A DNA stretch of 64,000 nt. Origin: Oscillospiraceae bacterium. GTDB taxonomy: Bacteria > Bacillota > Clostridia > Oscillospirales > Oscillospiraceae. Position numbers and translations under genes: made by a program. The DNA lies in NCBI GenBank assembly GCA_017519975.1, contig JAFWRM010000042.1, positions 44,857-108,856 on the forward strand. The letters are read 5' to 3'. Positions 1 to 7,837 of the stretch are shown in pieces. The notes beneath the pieces were generated by a model. That model saw nothing but the letters and a program-made list of their open reading frames with translations. It had not been told where the DNA came from and did not search any database. The stretch's first letter is position 1. Each line of letters starts with the position of its first letter.

Positions 1-27
1 AAGGGCATCTGACGACCAGATGCCCTT
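1..27 (-). terminator. Intrinsic terminator hairpin downstream of rplS
   Basis: Perfect 11-bp inverted repeat (AAGGGCATCTG / CAGATGCCCTT) with a 5-nt loop, just after the rplS stop on the minus strand. The U-tract would lie outside the window, so only the stem is seen. Confidence 0.75.
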
Positions 28-34
28 GCTTTGA

Positions 35-376
35 TCAGATTCTTTCCTTTACCTTTGCCTTCTTGCCGACACGGCCTCTGAGGTAATAGAGCTTTGCCCT
101 TCTCACCTTGCCGCGGCGCACCGTCTCCACAGAAACGATGGTGGGAGAATGTACGGGGAAGACCTTTTCACATCCGACATTGTACGAAATCCGGCGGACG
201 GTGATCGTCTCATTGATTCCGCCGTGCTTCTTGGCGATCAGGACGCCTTCAAAAGCCTGCGTTCTTTCACGGTTTCCTTCCTTTACACGAACCGTGACCC
301 TGACGGTGTCGCCCACGTTCATCTCGGGGAGCTCCGGCTTCATGTACTGCTCGCTGAGCACTTTTACAAGATCCAT
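35..376 (-). CDS. rplS: 50S ribosomal protein L19
   Basis: Ribosomal protein L19 sits at the interface of the large and small subunits and helps form an intersubunit bridge. The 113-residue protein has the usual family length and shows the N-terminal region with [14 protein letters not shown], the family core [12 protein letters not shown] and [16 protein letters not shown], and the basic C-terminal stretch [22 protein letters not shown]. It is a single-gene transcript here, with its own promoter and a terminator just downstream. In many Firmicutes rplS follows trmD. Here trmD (43.9 kb) is more than 40 kb away and not followed by it. Identification is secure. Confidence 0.97.
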   Translation of the reverse strand: MDLVKVLSEQYMKPELPEMNVGDTVRVTVRVKEGNRERTQAFEGVLIAKKHGGINETITVRRISYNVGCEKVFPVHSPTIVSVETVRRGKVRRAKLYYLRGRVGKKAKVKERI

Positions 377-483
377 TTCAAAATCCTTCTTTCAAGACGA
401 ACGTTCGTACCGCACAGGCGACGCGGCATAGGACCGTCCCAAAATACATCGTTTGTTCCTGCAAATGAGGCAAACGCTGAATG

Positions 484-512
484 ATGTTATCACATATGAA
501 AGAAGAATGCAA
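484..512 (-). promoter_or_regulatory. Promoter and ~100-nt leader of rplS
   Basis: On the minus strand, TTGCAT (512-507) and TAACAT (489-484) are separated by exactly 17 bp. Transcription would start near 477, leaving a leader of about 100 nt before rplS. The leader can form a hairpin with arms CGTTTG/CAAACG and further GC-rich stems. Firmicutes often carry an autoregulatory L19 leader. Whether this is one was not tested. Confidence 0.65.
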
Positions 513-574
513 GCTGTTTTTTCTTTCCGTTCCAGAAAAATTTCTGTTAACGACTCGTAGGTCGCCCGAAATCA

Positions 575-583
575 TGTTATAAT
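575..583 (+). promoter_or_regulatory. Extended -10 promoter for the rhomboid-like gene
   Basis: TG-N-TATAAT (TATAAT at 578-583) is an extended -10 element, with no convincing -35. It overlaps the upstream in-frame GTG at 584, so that codon cannot be the start. Translation must begin at the TTG at 614, which has GGAGG at 600-604. Confidence 0.7.
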
Positions 584-613
584 GTGCAAAATCGTTTCTG
601 GAGGTATCTTTCT

Positions 614-1486
614 TTGAATCGTCTGCGAAAACAGGTGGAGAAGTTCTGTTACCGCCACCCACGCTTCGGCATTCCGAAACTGATGCTGTGGCTCTCCATC
701 GCGACAGCTGCCGTTTATATCATATCACTGATGGATCGATCCGGCACTTTCCTGTCTCTGCTTCTCTTCGATCCTTCCAGGATCTTCCGCGGTGAGGTGT
801 GGCGCCTGTTCTCCTGGGTCGTGATCGCGCTTCCCTCAGGGGGAGCGATCTGGCTCTTCATCTCTCTGTATTTCTACTACTTCATAGGAAGCACGCTGGA
901 AAGCATATGGGGCCCCGGAAGATTTACCATGTTCTATCTGCTTGGTGTGGCGATGCACCTCGTTCTCGGTATGGCCGTCTACCTGATTTTCGGAAATACG
1001 CTGTTCCTCTATCCTTATTACCTGAATATGTCCATGTTCTTCGCTTTTGCCGTACTGTTTCCGGAACAGCGTGTTCTTCTCTTTTTCTTCATCCCCATCA
1101 AGGTAAAATGGCTGGCTGTTGCCGACGCCGTGCTCATCTTCTTCCCCGCGATCCGTCAGGCAGTTCAGGGAAACTGGCTCGTTCTGCTGTTACCCGTCGT
1201 TTCCGTTCTCAGCTTTTTCGTTTTCTGCGGATCCGACCTGATTGCTCTGCTGCGCAGGACCCGGGCCGGGCAGGTATCCAATGTCATTTCCTTTCGGAAG
1301 GCGTCGCGCTCCGTCCGCCCCCGCCCCGGAAACTCAGGGCATGCGGAGTACCGCCACAAGTGCAGCGTCTGCGGCCGGACGGACACCGAGCATCCGGAGC
1401 TTGAATTCCGCTACTGTTCTCTCTGTACGGGTTATCACTGCTTCTGTTCGGAGCACATCAACAGCCACGTGCACTTCACCGAATGA
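614..1486 (+). CDS. Rhomboid-fold membrane protein with C-terminal Cys/His cluster (probable pseudoprotease)
   Basis: A 290-residue polytopic membrane protein with about six hydrophobic segments between residues 25 and 220. The spacing and the segments WRLFSW and LESIWGPGRF resemble the rhomboid/DER1 fold. I do not see the catalytic GxSG serine motif, so it is likely a non-proteolytic relative. The C-terminal ~45 residues carry a Cys/His cluster (HKCSVCGRT, then YCSLCTGYHCFCSEHINSH) that could bind zinc on the cytoplasmic side. The TTG start at 614 is chosen because GGAGG lies 9 nt upstream and the longer in-frame GTG lies inside the promoter. It is convergent with the next gene, with a shared terminator between. 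Substrate and role are unknown. Confidence 0.7.
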   Translation: MNRLRKQVEKFCYRHPRFGIPKLMLWLSIATAAVYIISLMDRSGTFLSLLLFDPSRIFRGEVWRLFSWVVIALPSGGAIWLFISLYFYYFIGSTLESIWGPGRFTMFYLLGVAMHLVLGMAVYLIFGNTLFLYPYYLNMSMFFAFAVLFPEQRVLLFFFIPIKVKWLAVADAVLIFFPAIRQAVQGNWLVLLLPVVSVLSFFVFCGSDLIALLRRTRAGQVSNVISFRKASRSVRPRPGNSGHAEYRHKCSVCGRTDTEHPELEFRYCSLCTGYHCFCSEHINSHVHFTE

Positions 1487-1500
1487 CATCCCGCACACAG

Positions 1501-1529
1501 ATCGCCGGCAGCATTTTGCTGCCGGCGAT
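1501..1529. terminator. Bidirectional terminator
   Basis: Perfect 13-bp inverted repeat (ATCGCCGGCAGCA / TGCTGCCGGCGAT) with a TTT loop, between two convergent genes (ends at 1486 and 1545). Confidence 0.8.
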
Positions 1530-1544
1530 TCATTATCTCTGCCG

Positions 1545-2099
1545 TTATTTCCTCGGAGTACCGTTTCCGTCGAACAGCGGGAGCGGTTCAAGGAAGATGA
1601 TGTCATCTCTGCCGCGGGCGTCCCCCTCGGCAAGGATGGCCATCCGCCCCACGACGACGCCCTCCGCCTTTTCCACGAGAGTTTCCACAGCCCTCAGACT
1701 CTCTCCGGTGGAAATCACGTCGTCGATGATCAGGATCCTTTTTCCCTTCATCTTTCTGGCGTCTGCTCCATCCATATAAAGCTTCTGAGTACCCTCGGTG
1801 GTAATGGAATTCACATCTACTTCGAACACGCCGTCCATGTACGCCTTTTTCTTTTTTCTTACAAGAAAATACTCGTTTCTTCCGCTCTGTCTTGCCATCT
1901 CATAAATCAGCGGGATCGCCTTTGCTTCCGGAGCGACCATATAGTCGAACTCCGGTGCCTTTTCCAACAGGGCGCGTGCGCACGCGATCGTAAGCTCAAC
2001 GTCCCCGAAAATAACGAACGCACCGATCATGAGGTCGTCCGACAGTCTGCACAGCGGCAGCTCCCGATCTACTCCCGCTATGGTCATGGGATACGTCAT
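1545..2099 (-). CDS. Phosphoribosyltransferase family protein (adenine PRTase-like)
   Basis: A type I phosphoribosyltransferase of 184 residues. The PRPP-binding signature RILIIDDVISTGES is clear near residues 120-133, preceded by a lysine-rich flexible loop (VRKKKKAYMDG) that in the family closes over the substrate. VAPEAKAIPLIYEMA matches the base-recognition region of adenine phosphoribosyltransferase-like proteins. Family members transfer phosphoribose from PRPP to a purine base, so purine salvage is likely, but the base cannot be read from sequence. It lies about 95 bp downstream of a 5'-nucleotidase gene in the same direction, which fits a shared nucleotide-turnover role. Confidence 0.8.
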   Translation of the reverse strand: MTYPMTIAGVDRELPLCRLSDDLMIGAFVIFGDVELTIACARALLEKAPEFDYMVAPEAKAIPLIYEMARQSGRNEYFLVRKKKKAYMDGVFEVDVNSITTEGTQKLYMDGADARKMKGKRILIIDDVISTGESLRAVETLVEKAEGVVVGRMAILAEGDARGRDDIIFLEPLPLFDGNGTPRK

Positions 2100-2193
2100 C
2101 TTCCATCATCTCCAGCTCTGTTTATTTCCCGCCGCTTGTCTGCCGTTCCGCGGGTTTCTGACAGCACTCATTATATGGCTTTCACCCTGAAAG

Positions 2194-3132
2194 TCAATTC
2201 CTTTCCGCTTCATCCTTTCGGCGGAGCGCGCTTCCCGGTCCGTATGGCACCTTGGCTGACGGCACGGCATTCGCCGCCGCTTCCGTATAGATCTTCTGGT
2301 CGTCAAAAAAGATGTGCGCTCCAAAAGCGCGAAGGATCTCTGTTTTCGGCAGACCTCCGAGAAAGAAAACTTCGTCGATGCGTACGTTCCACGCTCTCAG
2401 CGTAGATATCACACGCTGATGGGCAGGTGCGTTGCGGCTGGTCACGAGCGCAGTCCGAATCGATATCGGACCGCTCCCATCTTTCTGAATACGGTTGAGG
2501 GCTCTCAGAAATTTGGCAAAAGGTCCCTCGGGGAGCGGTTGATCCGCAAGAGCCTTCTCGCGTGCAGAAAAGGCTTCCAGCCCGTCCGCCTTGAACACCG
2601 CCTCCGCCTCGTCGGAGAACAGTACCGCATCGCCGTCAAAAGCGATCCGTATCTCACGAAGCTCCTCTTCCGCGTCATATCGATCGGCGTGACCGGTGAC
2701 GATCGTGGCCGCCGGTATCCCGCAGTCTATGGCTGCCTGAGCATCCGCAGGATTTGCGGTAAGGAACAGGTCGATATCAAAAGCCTTCAGATAGGGCGCC
2801 AGCCCGGCGCCCGAAGTGAACAATCCTCTCGTAATGTCCAGGCCGTATTTCTCCAGCGATCGGAACACCCGACTGCCTGTATCGGCACTGTTTCGAGATG
2901 CGATCAGTATCTCCACCGGCTGTACGGAATCCGGCGTCTCGTTCAGCTGCAGCAGTGCTCTTATCAGGCGGAATCCGGCACCGGGCAGCAGCGGATCGGC
3001 TTCATGTTCCCGCTGATAACGCTCATACGCGGCAACGCCTTCCCTTTCAAAAATACCGTTCTCCTTTTCCAGCTGGAAAAGCGCGCGGGAGCCTACGGCA
3101 ATTTTCAGTTTGTCCGTCATGTCGTACGGCAC
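2194..3132 (-). CDS. 5'-nucleotidase (cytosolic 5'-nucleotidase 1 family)
   Basis: A 312-residue protein resembling the bacterial branch of the cN-I 5'-nucleotidase family, which removes phosphate from nucleoside monophosphates in the cytosol. Visible landmarks are IAVGSRALFQLE near the N-terminus, VEILIASRNSADTGSRVF, TRGLFTSGAGLAPYLKAF, IDLFLTANPADAQAAID, and the acidic loop ISIRTALVTSRNAPAHQRV followed by FFLGGLPK and IFFDDQ, typical of HAD-like phosphohydrolase folds. The start is probably the GTG at 3132, with an alternative ATG at 3120, and neither has a strong ribosome binding site. The phosphoribosyltransferase gene follows in the same direction. Confidence 0.75.
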   Translation of the reverse strand: MPYDMTDKLKIAVGSRALFQLEKENGIFEREGVAAYERYQREHEADPLLPGAGFRLIRALLQLNETPDSVQPVEILIASRNSADTGSRVFRSLEKYGLDITRGLFTSGAGLAPYLKAFDIDLFLTANPADAQAAIDCGIPAATIVTGHADRYDAEEELREIRIAFDGDAVLFSDEAEAVFKADGLEAFSAREKALADQPLPEGPFAKFLRALNRIQKDGSGPISIRTALVTSRNAPAHQRVISTLRAWNVRIDEVFFLGGLPKTEILRAFGAHIFFDDQKIYTEAAANAVPSAKVPYGPGSALRRKDEAERN

Positions 3133-3154
3133 TTTACGTCCACATCCTTTCGGA

Positions 3155-3185
3155 AAGAGGCAGCCGGAACGTCCGGCTGCCTCTT
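3155..3185 (-). terminator. Terminator of the penicillin-binding protein gene
   Basis: Perfect 14-bp inverted repeat (AAGAGGCAGCCGGA / TCCGGCTGCCTCTT) with a 3-nt loop. It lies 26 bp past the pbp stop and ends in a short T-rich stretch on the minus strand. Confidence 0.8.
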
Positions 3186-3210
3186 CCTGTTATATGTTCA
3201 TCACATTTGA

Positions 3211-5520
3211 TCATCCGAATATGTCGTTCCAATCGAACAACCCGCCGGAGTCGTCTTCTTCTCCCTCTTCCGGCTCGACCGGGGGCGGGAGCGTGGAACG
3301 GTATTTGAAGACGATCACGTCCTTGCTGCTTCCGTTATACACCACCTTGTGAGTGATGGTATACGACGAGCCTATCAGTTCATAATCGGGTATTGTCTTG
3401 GCCGTGACCTGGATCTCTCTGCCTTCTACCGTAGACTTTCCTCCGTACGTCTGCTCCTCATAGAGAACATTACCGGATTCATCCTCACCGCGGATCCAGA
3501 TCGTGATCGGGATCACGCCCGGAATCGGTGTAAGATACGTATCATCCGGAACGTTGAAGGAACGGTACTCCAGACCGTCGTGGATCTGTGCCATGACTTT
3601 CTTCCACATCGTGGCGGCCGGGTTTCCATTATAGGATATCCTGGCAGGGTTATCATACCCGACCCAGCAGGCTGCCACATAGTACGGCGTATATCCGACG
3701 AACCAGCGGTCGAATCTGTCCTGCGTGGTACCGGTTTTTCCTGCGACGGGCATATTGACCAGATCGGAAACTCCGCCCGTGCCATACGATGCGGACTGCT
3801 TCATCATGTAGGTCATCCAGTATGCCGTCTTTTCACTGATCGCCTGGACCTGCTCCGTTGTATTTTCATAGATCAGTTTGTCATTATTATCGTAGATGTA
3901 CTTATAGGTACGCCCCTTGGAGCGTATACCGTTATTGACAAACATCGTATAAGCGGACGTCATGTCTCGGACCGTTACGCCATAGCTCAGTGCCCCGATC
4001 GACATCGGCGCGTAATCCATGTCCTCTATGGTCAGCGTGGAAATGCCCGCCTTGCTTCGGACAAACTCAAAGCTGACGGCCGGAGTAAGCTTATCGACCA
4101 GCTGAGCGGCAACGGTATTGATGGAGTACTTCAGCGCCGTCTCGATGGTGATTACCCCCATGTAGGAGTAATCGAAGTTCAGGGTCATCCAGGACGTACC
4201 GTTGAGTTTGACGTCAGCCCCGTCTTCGATCTTCGTATTCGGCGTGACGACCGCGTATTCGATGGCCGGACCGTAAGCCGCGATGGGCTTGAAGGAGGAT
4301 CCCGGCTGTCTTCTGCTGCTGGTAGCCCGATTCCACCACAGGTTTCCCGTCTTTTCTCCGATGCCTCCGCTCATCCCGACGATATCACCCGTGTAAGGAT
4401 CCTCAACCACAATGGCGGACTGTGCCTGCTGGCTGGATCCCGACACACCGGAGATATTGCTCGGATCTCCGTAAACGGAATCGATGATCGCCTGGATCTT
4501 CGGATCCACCGTCGCTACGATCTTGTAACCGCCCGTCAGGAGGAGAAGCTCCGCCGTACCTTCCGATACGTTTTTCATTTCGGCAAGATCCTTGATGAGA
4601 TCGTCCCGAAGCGCTTCCTCAAACCAGGTATACACGGTATCGTTCATGACGTCTTCGCTGGCGTCAAAGACAAGCTCCTGATTTACGGCGGCGGTATACT
4701 CCGCCTGAGAGATGTATTCCAGCTCCAGCATCTTGCCGAGGATCAGTTCCTGCCGTTTCTTGTTGTTTTCACGGTCTATGAACGGGCTGTACATGGACGG
4801 GTTGTTGGTGATCCCGACAATGCAGGCCGCTTCCGCAAGCGTCAGTTCGCTGACTTCCTTGCCAAAATAATAGCGGGACGCCGCTCCGATCCCATAACAT
4901 CCGTGGCCGAAAAAGATGACGTTCAGATAAAGCTCGATGATTTCTTCCTTGGTATGATGCTTTTCATATTCCAACGCCCGGAAAATCTCAAGGAATTTCC
5001 GGGAAACCGTCACGTCGTCCTCATGTTTGATGTTCTTGATCAGCTGCTGCGTGATCGTAGAACCGCCGAACGTGTTGCTCATGCTGAGGAACATGTTGAC
5101 AAACGCTCCGCTCGTTCGGTACCAGTCGACACCCCTGTGCTTGTAAAACCGCTGATCTTCAATGGAGACGACAGCTTTTTCGACGCAGTCCGGGATGTCA
5201 TCGTAGTCGACCCAGCTGCGGTACTCGCTGCCGGTAAGCGTGATCAGTTCCTCCAGCGCTCCGGTCTGCCGGTTTTCAGTATAGATGACGCTCGACAGGG
5301 CGAGAGAAAACTCATCATACTCAACATCCAGCCCTGTAGAATAATTCGTCTTGCAGTAAATGCAGAAAATACAGGCGAATACCAGCAGCGTTGTCAGTCC
5401 GACGAGAAGTACGGTGCCTGCAATCTTCAGAGCCAGAGAAACGACGGTTCCTACGGTATGGGCGCCCGCCTCAGCGACCTCTTTCGCTATTCGCATGTTT
5501 CTTTTCGACAAAGACCTCAC
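3211..5520 (-). CDS. Penicillin-binding protein 1A (class A, bifunctional)
   Basis: A bifunctional peptidoglycan synthase of 769 residues, anchored by one N-terminal membrane segment (about residues 28-55) with both catalytic domains outside the cell. The glycosyltransferase 51 domain shows IEDQRFYKHRGVDW (catalytic Glu at about residue 121) and GGSTITQQLIKN. The transpeptidase domain shows the active-site serine in RRQPGSSFKP (near residue 410), the SxN motif in KYSINTVA and KTG in AGKTGTTQD (near residue 593). The tail carries a short Pro/Glu/Asp-rich stretch. The start is a GTG at 5520, and the TTG or ATG a few codons further in remains possible. It is monocistronic, with a terminator immediately after it. 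Confidence 0.93.
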   Translation of the reverse strand: MRSLSKRNMRIAKEVAEAGAHTVGTVVSLALKIAGTVLLVGLTTLLVFACIFCIYCKTNYSTGLDVEYDEFSLALSSVIYTENRQTGALEELITLTGSEYRSWVDYDDIPDCVEKAVVSIEDQRFYKHRGVDWYRTSGAFVNMFLSMSNTFGGSTITQQLIKNIKHEDDVTVSRKFLEIFRALEYEKHHTKEEIIELYLNVIFFGHGCYGIGAASRYYFGKEVSELTLAEAACIVGITNNPSMYSPFIDRENNKKRQELILGKMLELEYISQAEYTAAVNQELVFDASEDVMNDTVYTWFEEALRDDLIKDLAEMKNVSEGTAELLLLTGGYKIVATVDPKIQAIIDSVYGDPSNISGVSGSSQQAQSAIVVEDPYTGDIVGMSGGIGEKTGNLWWNRATSSRRQPGSSFKPIAAYGPAIEYAVVTPNTKIEDGADVKLNGTSWMTLNFDYSYMGVITIETALKYSINTVAAQLVDKLTPAVSFEFVRSKAGISTLTIEDMDYAPMSIGALSYGVTVRDMTSAYTMFVNNGIRSKGRTYKYIYDNNDKLIYENTTEQVQAISEKTAYWMTYMMKQSASYGTGGVSDLVNMPVAGKTGTTQDRFDRWFVGYTPYYVAACWVGYDNPARISYNGNPAATMWKKVMAQIHDGLEYRSFNVPDDTYLTPIPGVIPITIWIRGEDESGNVLYEEQTYGGKSTVEGREIQVTAKTIPDYELIGSSYTITHKVVYNGSSKDVIVFKYRSTLPPPVEPEEGEEDDSGGLFDWNDIFG

Positions 5521-5629
5521 CTGCCATGCAAAGGTTTATTTATTTTATCACATAATGTCAACAATTGTTTATATATTCTGTAAACAATCCCCGCTCGTTC
5601 TCCGTCGCGTCACTCCGGCATCAGAAAAA

Positions 5630-5651
5630 GGAAGCCGGCGAACCGGCTTCC
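5630..5651 (-). terminator. Terminator of the foldase gene
   Basis: 9-bp inverted repeat (GGAAGCCGG / CCGGCTTCC) with a CGAA loop (plus strand), followed on the minus strand by a CTTTTT tract, 19 bp beyond the stop at 5670. Confidence 0.85.
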
Positions 5652-5669
5652 CCATCTTCCGATCTTCGG

Positions 5670-7232
5670 TCAGGACAGTGCGTACATCCAGGTTTTCTTC
5701 GCGGTAATGCCGTCCGTCAGCTGCTCCTCCCAGGCGTTCATAGCGTCTGTTTTCAGCTGCTTGTCTGCAAGGTACATGTTGTACGGCATGTCCTCTCCGA
5801 CATAGTAGACAATGTAGTACGCACCGGCGTTTTCAGACCACATCATCTCCACGTCTCCCGGTTTTCTTGCCTCGTCAAACAGCCATTGTCCGGGTTCGCC
5901 CGTCAGCGTGGACTTCCCCGCCTGGCTGAGAAGCCCTCCTTCGGCGGCATTGGTTCCGTCGCTGTTCTCCGTGGCCAGCTGTGCGAAGTTCTCTTCCGTC
6001 GGATCGTCTCTGAATCGGTTCAGAAGATCCTCAGCCTCCTTGCGGGCATCTTCTTTCGCCGCTGCAACGGCATTGTCGTAAGCTCCGCTCTCGTCCGCGG
6101 CATAGTCCGCGCTGTCGACCACAGCAGGATTCACGACAATGGTCCGCGCGTTTCTCGTGGGATATCCATTGTCGGTTCTGTCCAAAAACATGACAACATA
6201 GGTTCCTACCGTTACGTCAAACAGGCCCACATCCAGCGGCTTTCTTTCCGGATCACGGAGCCAGGGCCCGTAGGTGCTTCCTAAAAGCTGTCCGTCATAT
6301 TCCCGGCGGGTAGAATCGTCCTCGGCATAGGTCTCCGCATTATCAGCTCTTGCGGCGTCGATCATGTCCTGTTCGGAATGGATTCCCGCAGCGGCTGTTT
6401 CCGCTTTCGCATGCGCTTCCTTCAGGGCTTTTTCCTCTGCGGCCGCGCGTTCTTCCTCGCTGTCGTACTGAGTTTCATCTGTTTTATCCGCGTATACGAT
6501 GTAATACCGGAAGGTGAACGAGTCGTAGGAATCCTTCTTTTCTTCATACTTGGCGCGGACTTCCTCGTCGGAAAAAGCCAGATTCTCCTTGAAGTATTCC
6601 TCATAGCTGTCGGCGTAATAGAGGAATTTCAGCTGTTCCTTCAGAATATCATACGTACACGCCGGACCATAGAAGCGCGCCAGATACTTGTTCACATTGC
6701 TGTATCCCAGGGCGGTGGCGGATGATTCTATCCCTTCGACCTCATCCTGATACTTCTGCATCTGGTCGGCGGTCATTTCAAATCCGCTTTCCATTCCTTC
6801 CTTATAAAGCGCTACGTCGCGCGTCAGACACTCTTCGCAGTACTCCTGGAAATGCTGCTTCCAGGTCGTAGTTTCATCATACATCTGAACGTCCAGCGAC
6901 TGGGTGGTGTCGGGCAGAAGAACATTGGCGTATTCATAGGCGTCCGTGTACACATACTCTACATAGTCGTAATAGTTATTATAATAATGGAACGTGAATT
7001 CCGCAGGAGAAAAGCGCATATCGTCTACCTGGTATGCTGTGCCCATCCTTCGGATGGCCTTCGAATTCACAAAAAGCGCGCACCCGAGGAGAACGATGAC
7101 GACGGCCACCACGGCAATGCCGATGGCCCTTGTCTTTTTGCGTTTCGCAGCTTCCTGCTGCCTTGCCGTTTCCCGTCGGTTCGGTGTTTTCACGCCCGTA
7201 TCCGCAGATCTGCTGCCTTTAGAAGTGCTCAT
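5670..7232 (-). CDS. Membrane-anchored PpiC/PrsA-like peptidyl-prolyl isomerase
   Basis: A 520-residue extracytoplasmic foldase candidate. After a basic N-terminus (RRETARQQEAAKRKK) comes one hydrophobic segment (AIGIAVVAVVIVLLGCALFV) and then a long outer region. The chaperone-like central part is helical and rich in Glu/Tyr. The parvulin signature lies in the last third: EENFAQLATENSDGTNAAEGGLL followed by GQWLFDEARKPGDV and YYIVYYVGE. The family catalyses proline isomerisation of exported proteins. The open frame extends 70 codons further upstream, but the ATG at 7232 is chosen because GGAG lies 12 nt before it and the upstream part overlaps a structured leader with its own promoter. Confidence 0.82.
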   Translation of the reverse strand: MSTSKGSRSADTGVKTPNRRETARQQEAAKRKKTRAIGIAVVAVVIVLLGCALFVNSKAIRRMGTAYQVDDMRFSPAEFTFHYYNNYYDYVEYVYTDAYEYANVLLPDTTQSLDVQMYDETTTWKQHFQEYCEECLTRDVALYKEGMESGFEMTADQMQKYQDEVEGIESSATALGYSNVNKYLARFYGPACTYDILKEQLKFLYYADSYEEYFKENLAFSDEEVRAKYEEKKDSYDSFTFRYYIVYADKTDETQYDSEEERAAAEEKALKEAHAKAETAAAGIHSEQDMIDAARADNAETYAEDDSTRREYDGQLLGSTYGPWLRDPERKPLDVGLFDVTVGTYVVMFLDRTDNGYPTRNARTIVVNPAVVDSADYAADESGAYDNAVAAAKEDARKEAEDLLNRFRDDPTEENFAQLATENSDGTNAAEGGLLSQAGKSTLTGEPGQWLFDEARKPGDVEMMWSENAGAYYIVYYVGEDMPYNMYLADKQLKTDAMNAWEEQLTDGITAKKTWMYALS

Positions 7233-7508
7233 GGTTCCATCCATCTCCAGAATCGATATTAAGCCGGATCGCCGTCGGAAGAGCAACTCTTCCGCTGGGC
7301 CTCCCGCCGTAAAAAGGGCAGGAGAAAGCCCCGCACACGCGGCAGCCGATTTATACCCTGCGCAGTATGAGCAGGTGGGTTTCTTCCTTTTTGCTTCTAC
7401 TGCTTCCAACGTCCGGAAAACCGGGAGGCCTGCAATCGGCAAAAAGAGATTGGGAATCCCATATAATAGGTGTCAGTTTAAATATGACTGCCGCAGCTAT
7501 AACGAGGC
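7233..7508 (-). other. Structured leader or small RNA upstream of the foldase gene
   Basis: No convincing protein gene lies here. The minus-strand transcript from the promoter at 7543-7515 can form nested long-range pairings: GCGGCAG (7494-7488) with CTGCCGC (7345-7339), GCCGATT (7440-7434) with AATCGGC (7351-7345), a CCGG-TTTT-CCGG hairpin, and GCAGTA (7403-7398) with TACTGC (7367-7362). A weak GGGC/GCCC stem plus T5 at about 7332-7311 would end an RNA of roughly 198 nt. A second perfect hairpin (CGGAAGAG/CTCTTCCG, 7276-7294) follows before the gene. The size fits 6S RNA, but I cannot confirm a family. It could instead be a regulatory 5' leader. Confidence 0.45.
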
Positions 7509-7514
7509 AACTGC

Positions 7515-7543
7515 ATTATACCATCAGGCCCGACGGTTTGCAA
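7515..7543 (-). promoter_or_regulatory. Strong promoter for the leader RNA and foldase gene
   Basis: On the minus strand TTGCAA (7543-7538) and TATAAT (7520-7515) are exactly 17 bp apart. The -35 element lies inside the terminator hairpin of the preceding operon. Confidence 0.75.
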
Positions 7544-7556
7544 CCGTCGGGCCTGA
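7524..7556 (-). terminator. Terminator of the mrp-hom-DUF2284-DUF1292 operon
   Basis: Perfect 15-bp inverted repeat (TCAGGCCCGACGGTT / AACCGTCGGGCCTGA) with a 3-nt loop, directly after the stop at 7562. Confidence 0.85.
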
Positions 7557-7561
7557 CATTA

Positions 7562-7837
7562 TTATTCAGCTTCAAACAGAGTATCGACGAACTTCTCATA
7601 TACACGGTCATAAACGGCTTCGTCGATGTCTTCAAACTGCTCCTCGCCATCCTCATAGACCACATGGAAAAGGATCATGTCCTGATCCTTTTCCGCAAGT
7701 TCTCCGGCGGGGATGAACACGGCATATTCCTCTCCCTCATATTCAAAGTCGTACAGACGTTCGAGCTCATATTCGTTGCCCTCATCGTCGATAAGATTCA
7801 GAAAATCACTGCCGAATCCGTTCATTTCATTCCTCAT
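7562..7837 (-). CDS. DUF1292 family protein
   Basis: A small, very acidic protein (91 residues from 7837, or 87 from the ATG at 7825, which has GAGG six bases upstream). LIDDEGNEYELERLYDFEYEGEEYAVFIP and ILFHVVYEDGEEQFEDIDE match the DUF1292 family, common in Clostridia and Bacilli and of unknown function. It is often found beside Holliday-junction or alanyl-tRNA synthetase genes, but that context is absent here. It overlaps the DUF2284 gene by 4 bp and is the last gene of its operon. Confidence 0.85.
   Translation of the reverse strand: MRNEMNGFGSDFLNLIDDEGNEYELERLYDFEYEGEEYAVFIPAGELAEKDQDMILFHVVYEDGEEQFEDIDEAVYDRVYEKFVDTLFEAE

Noticed and set aside
3349..5583. Long plus-strand frame opposite the penicillin-binding protein gene
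   Set aside because: The minus-strand frame has all transpeptidase and glycosyltransferase motifs; the plus-strand frame has none.
7339..7440. Small SRP RNA (4.5S)
   Set aside because: The conserved GGTCCGGAAGGAAGCAG core is missing.
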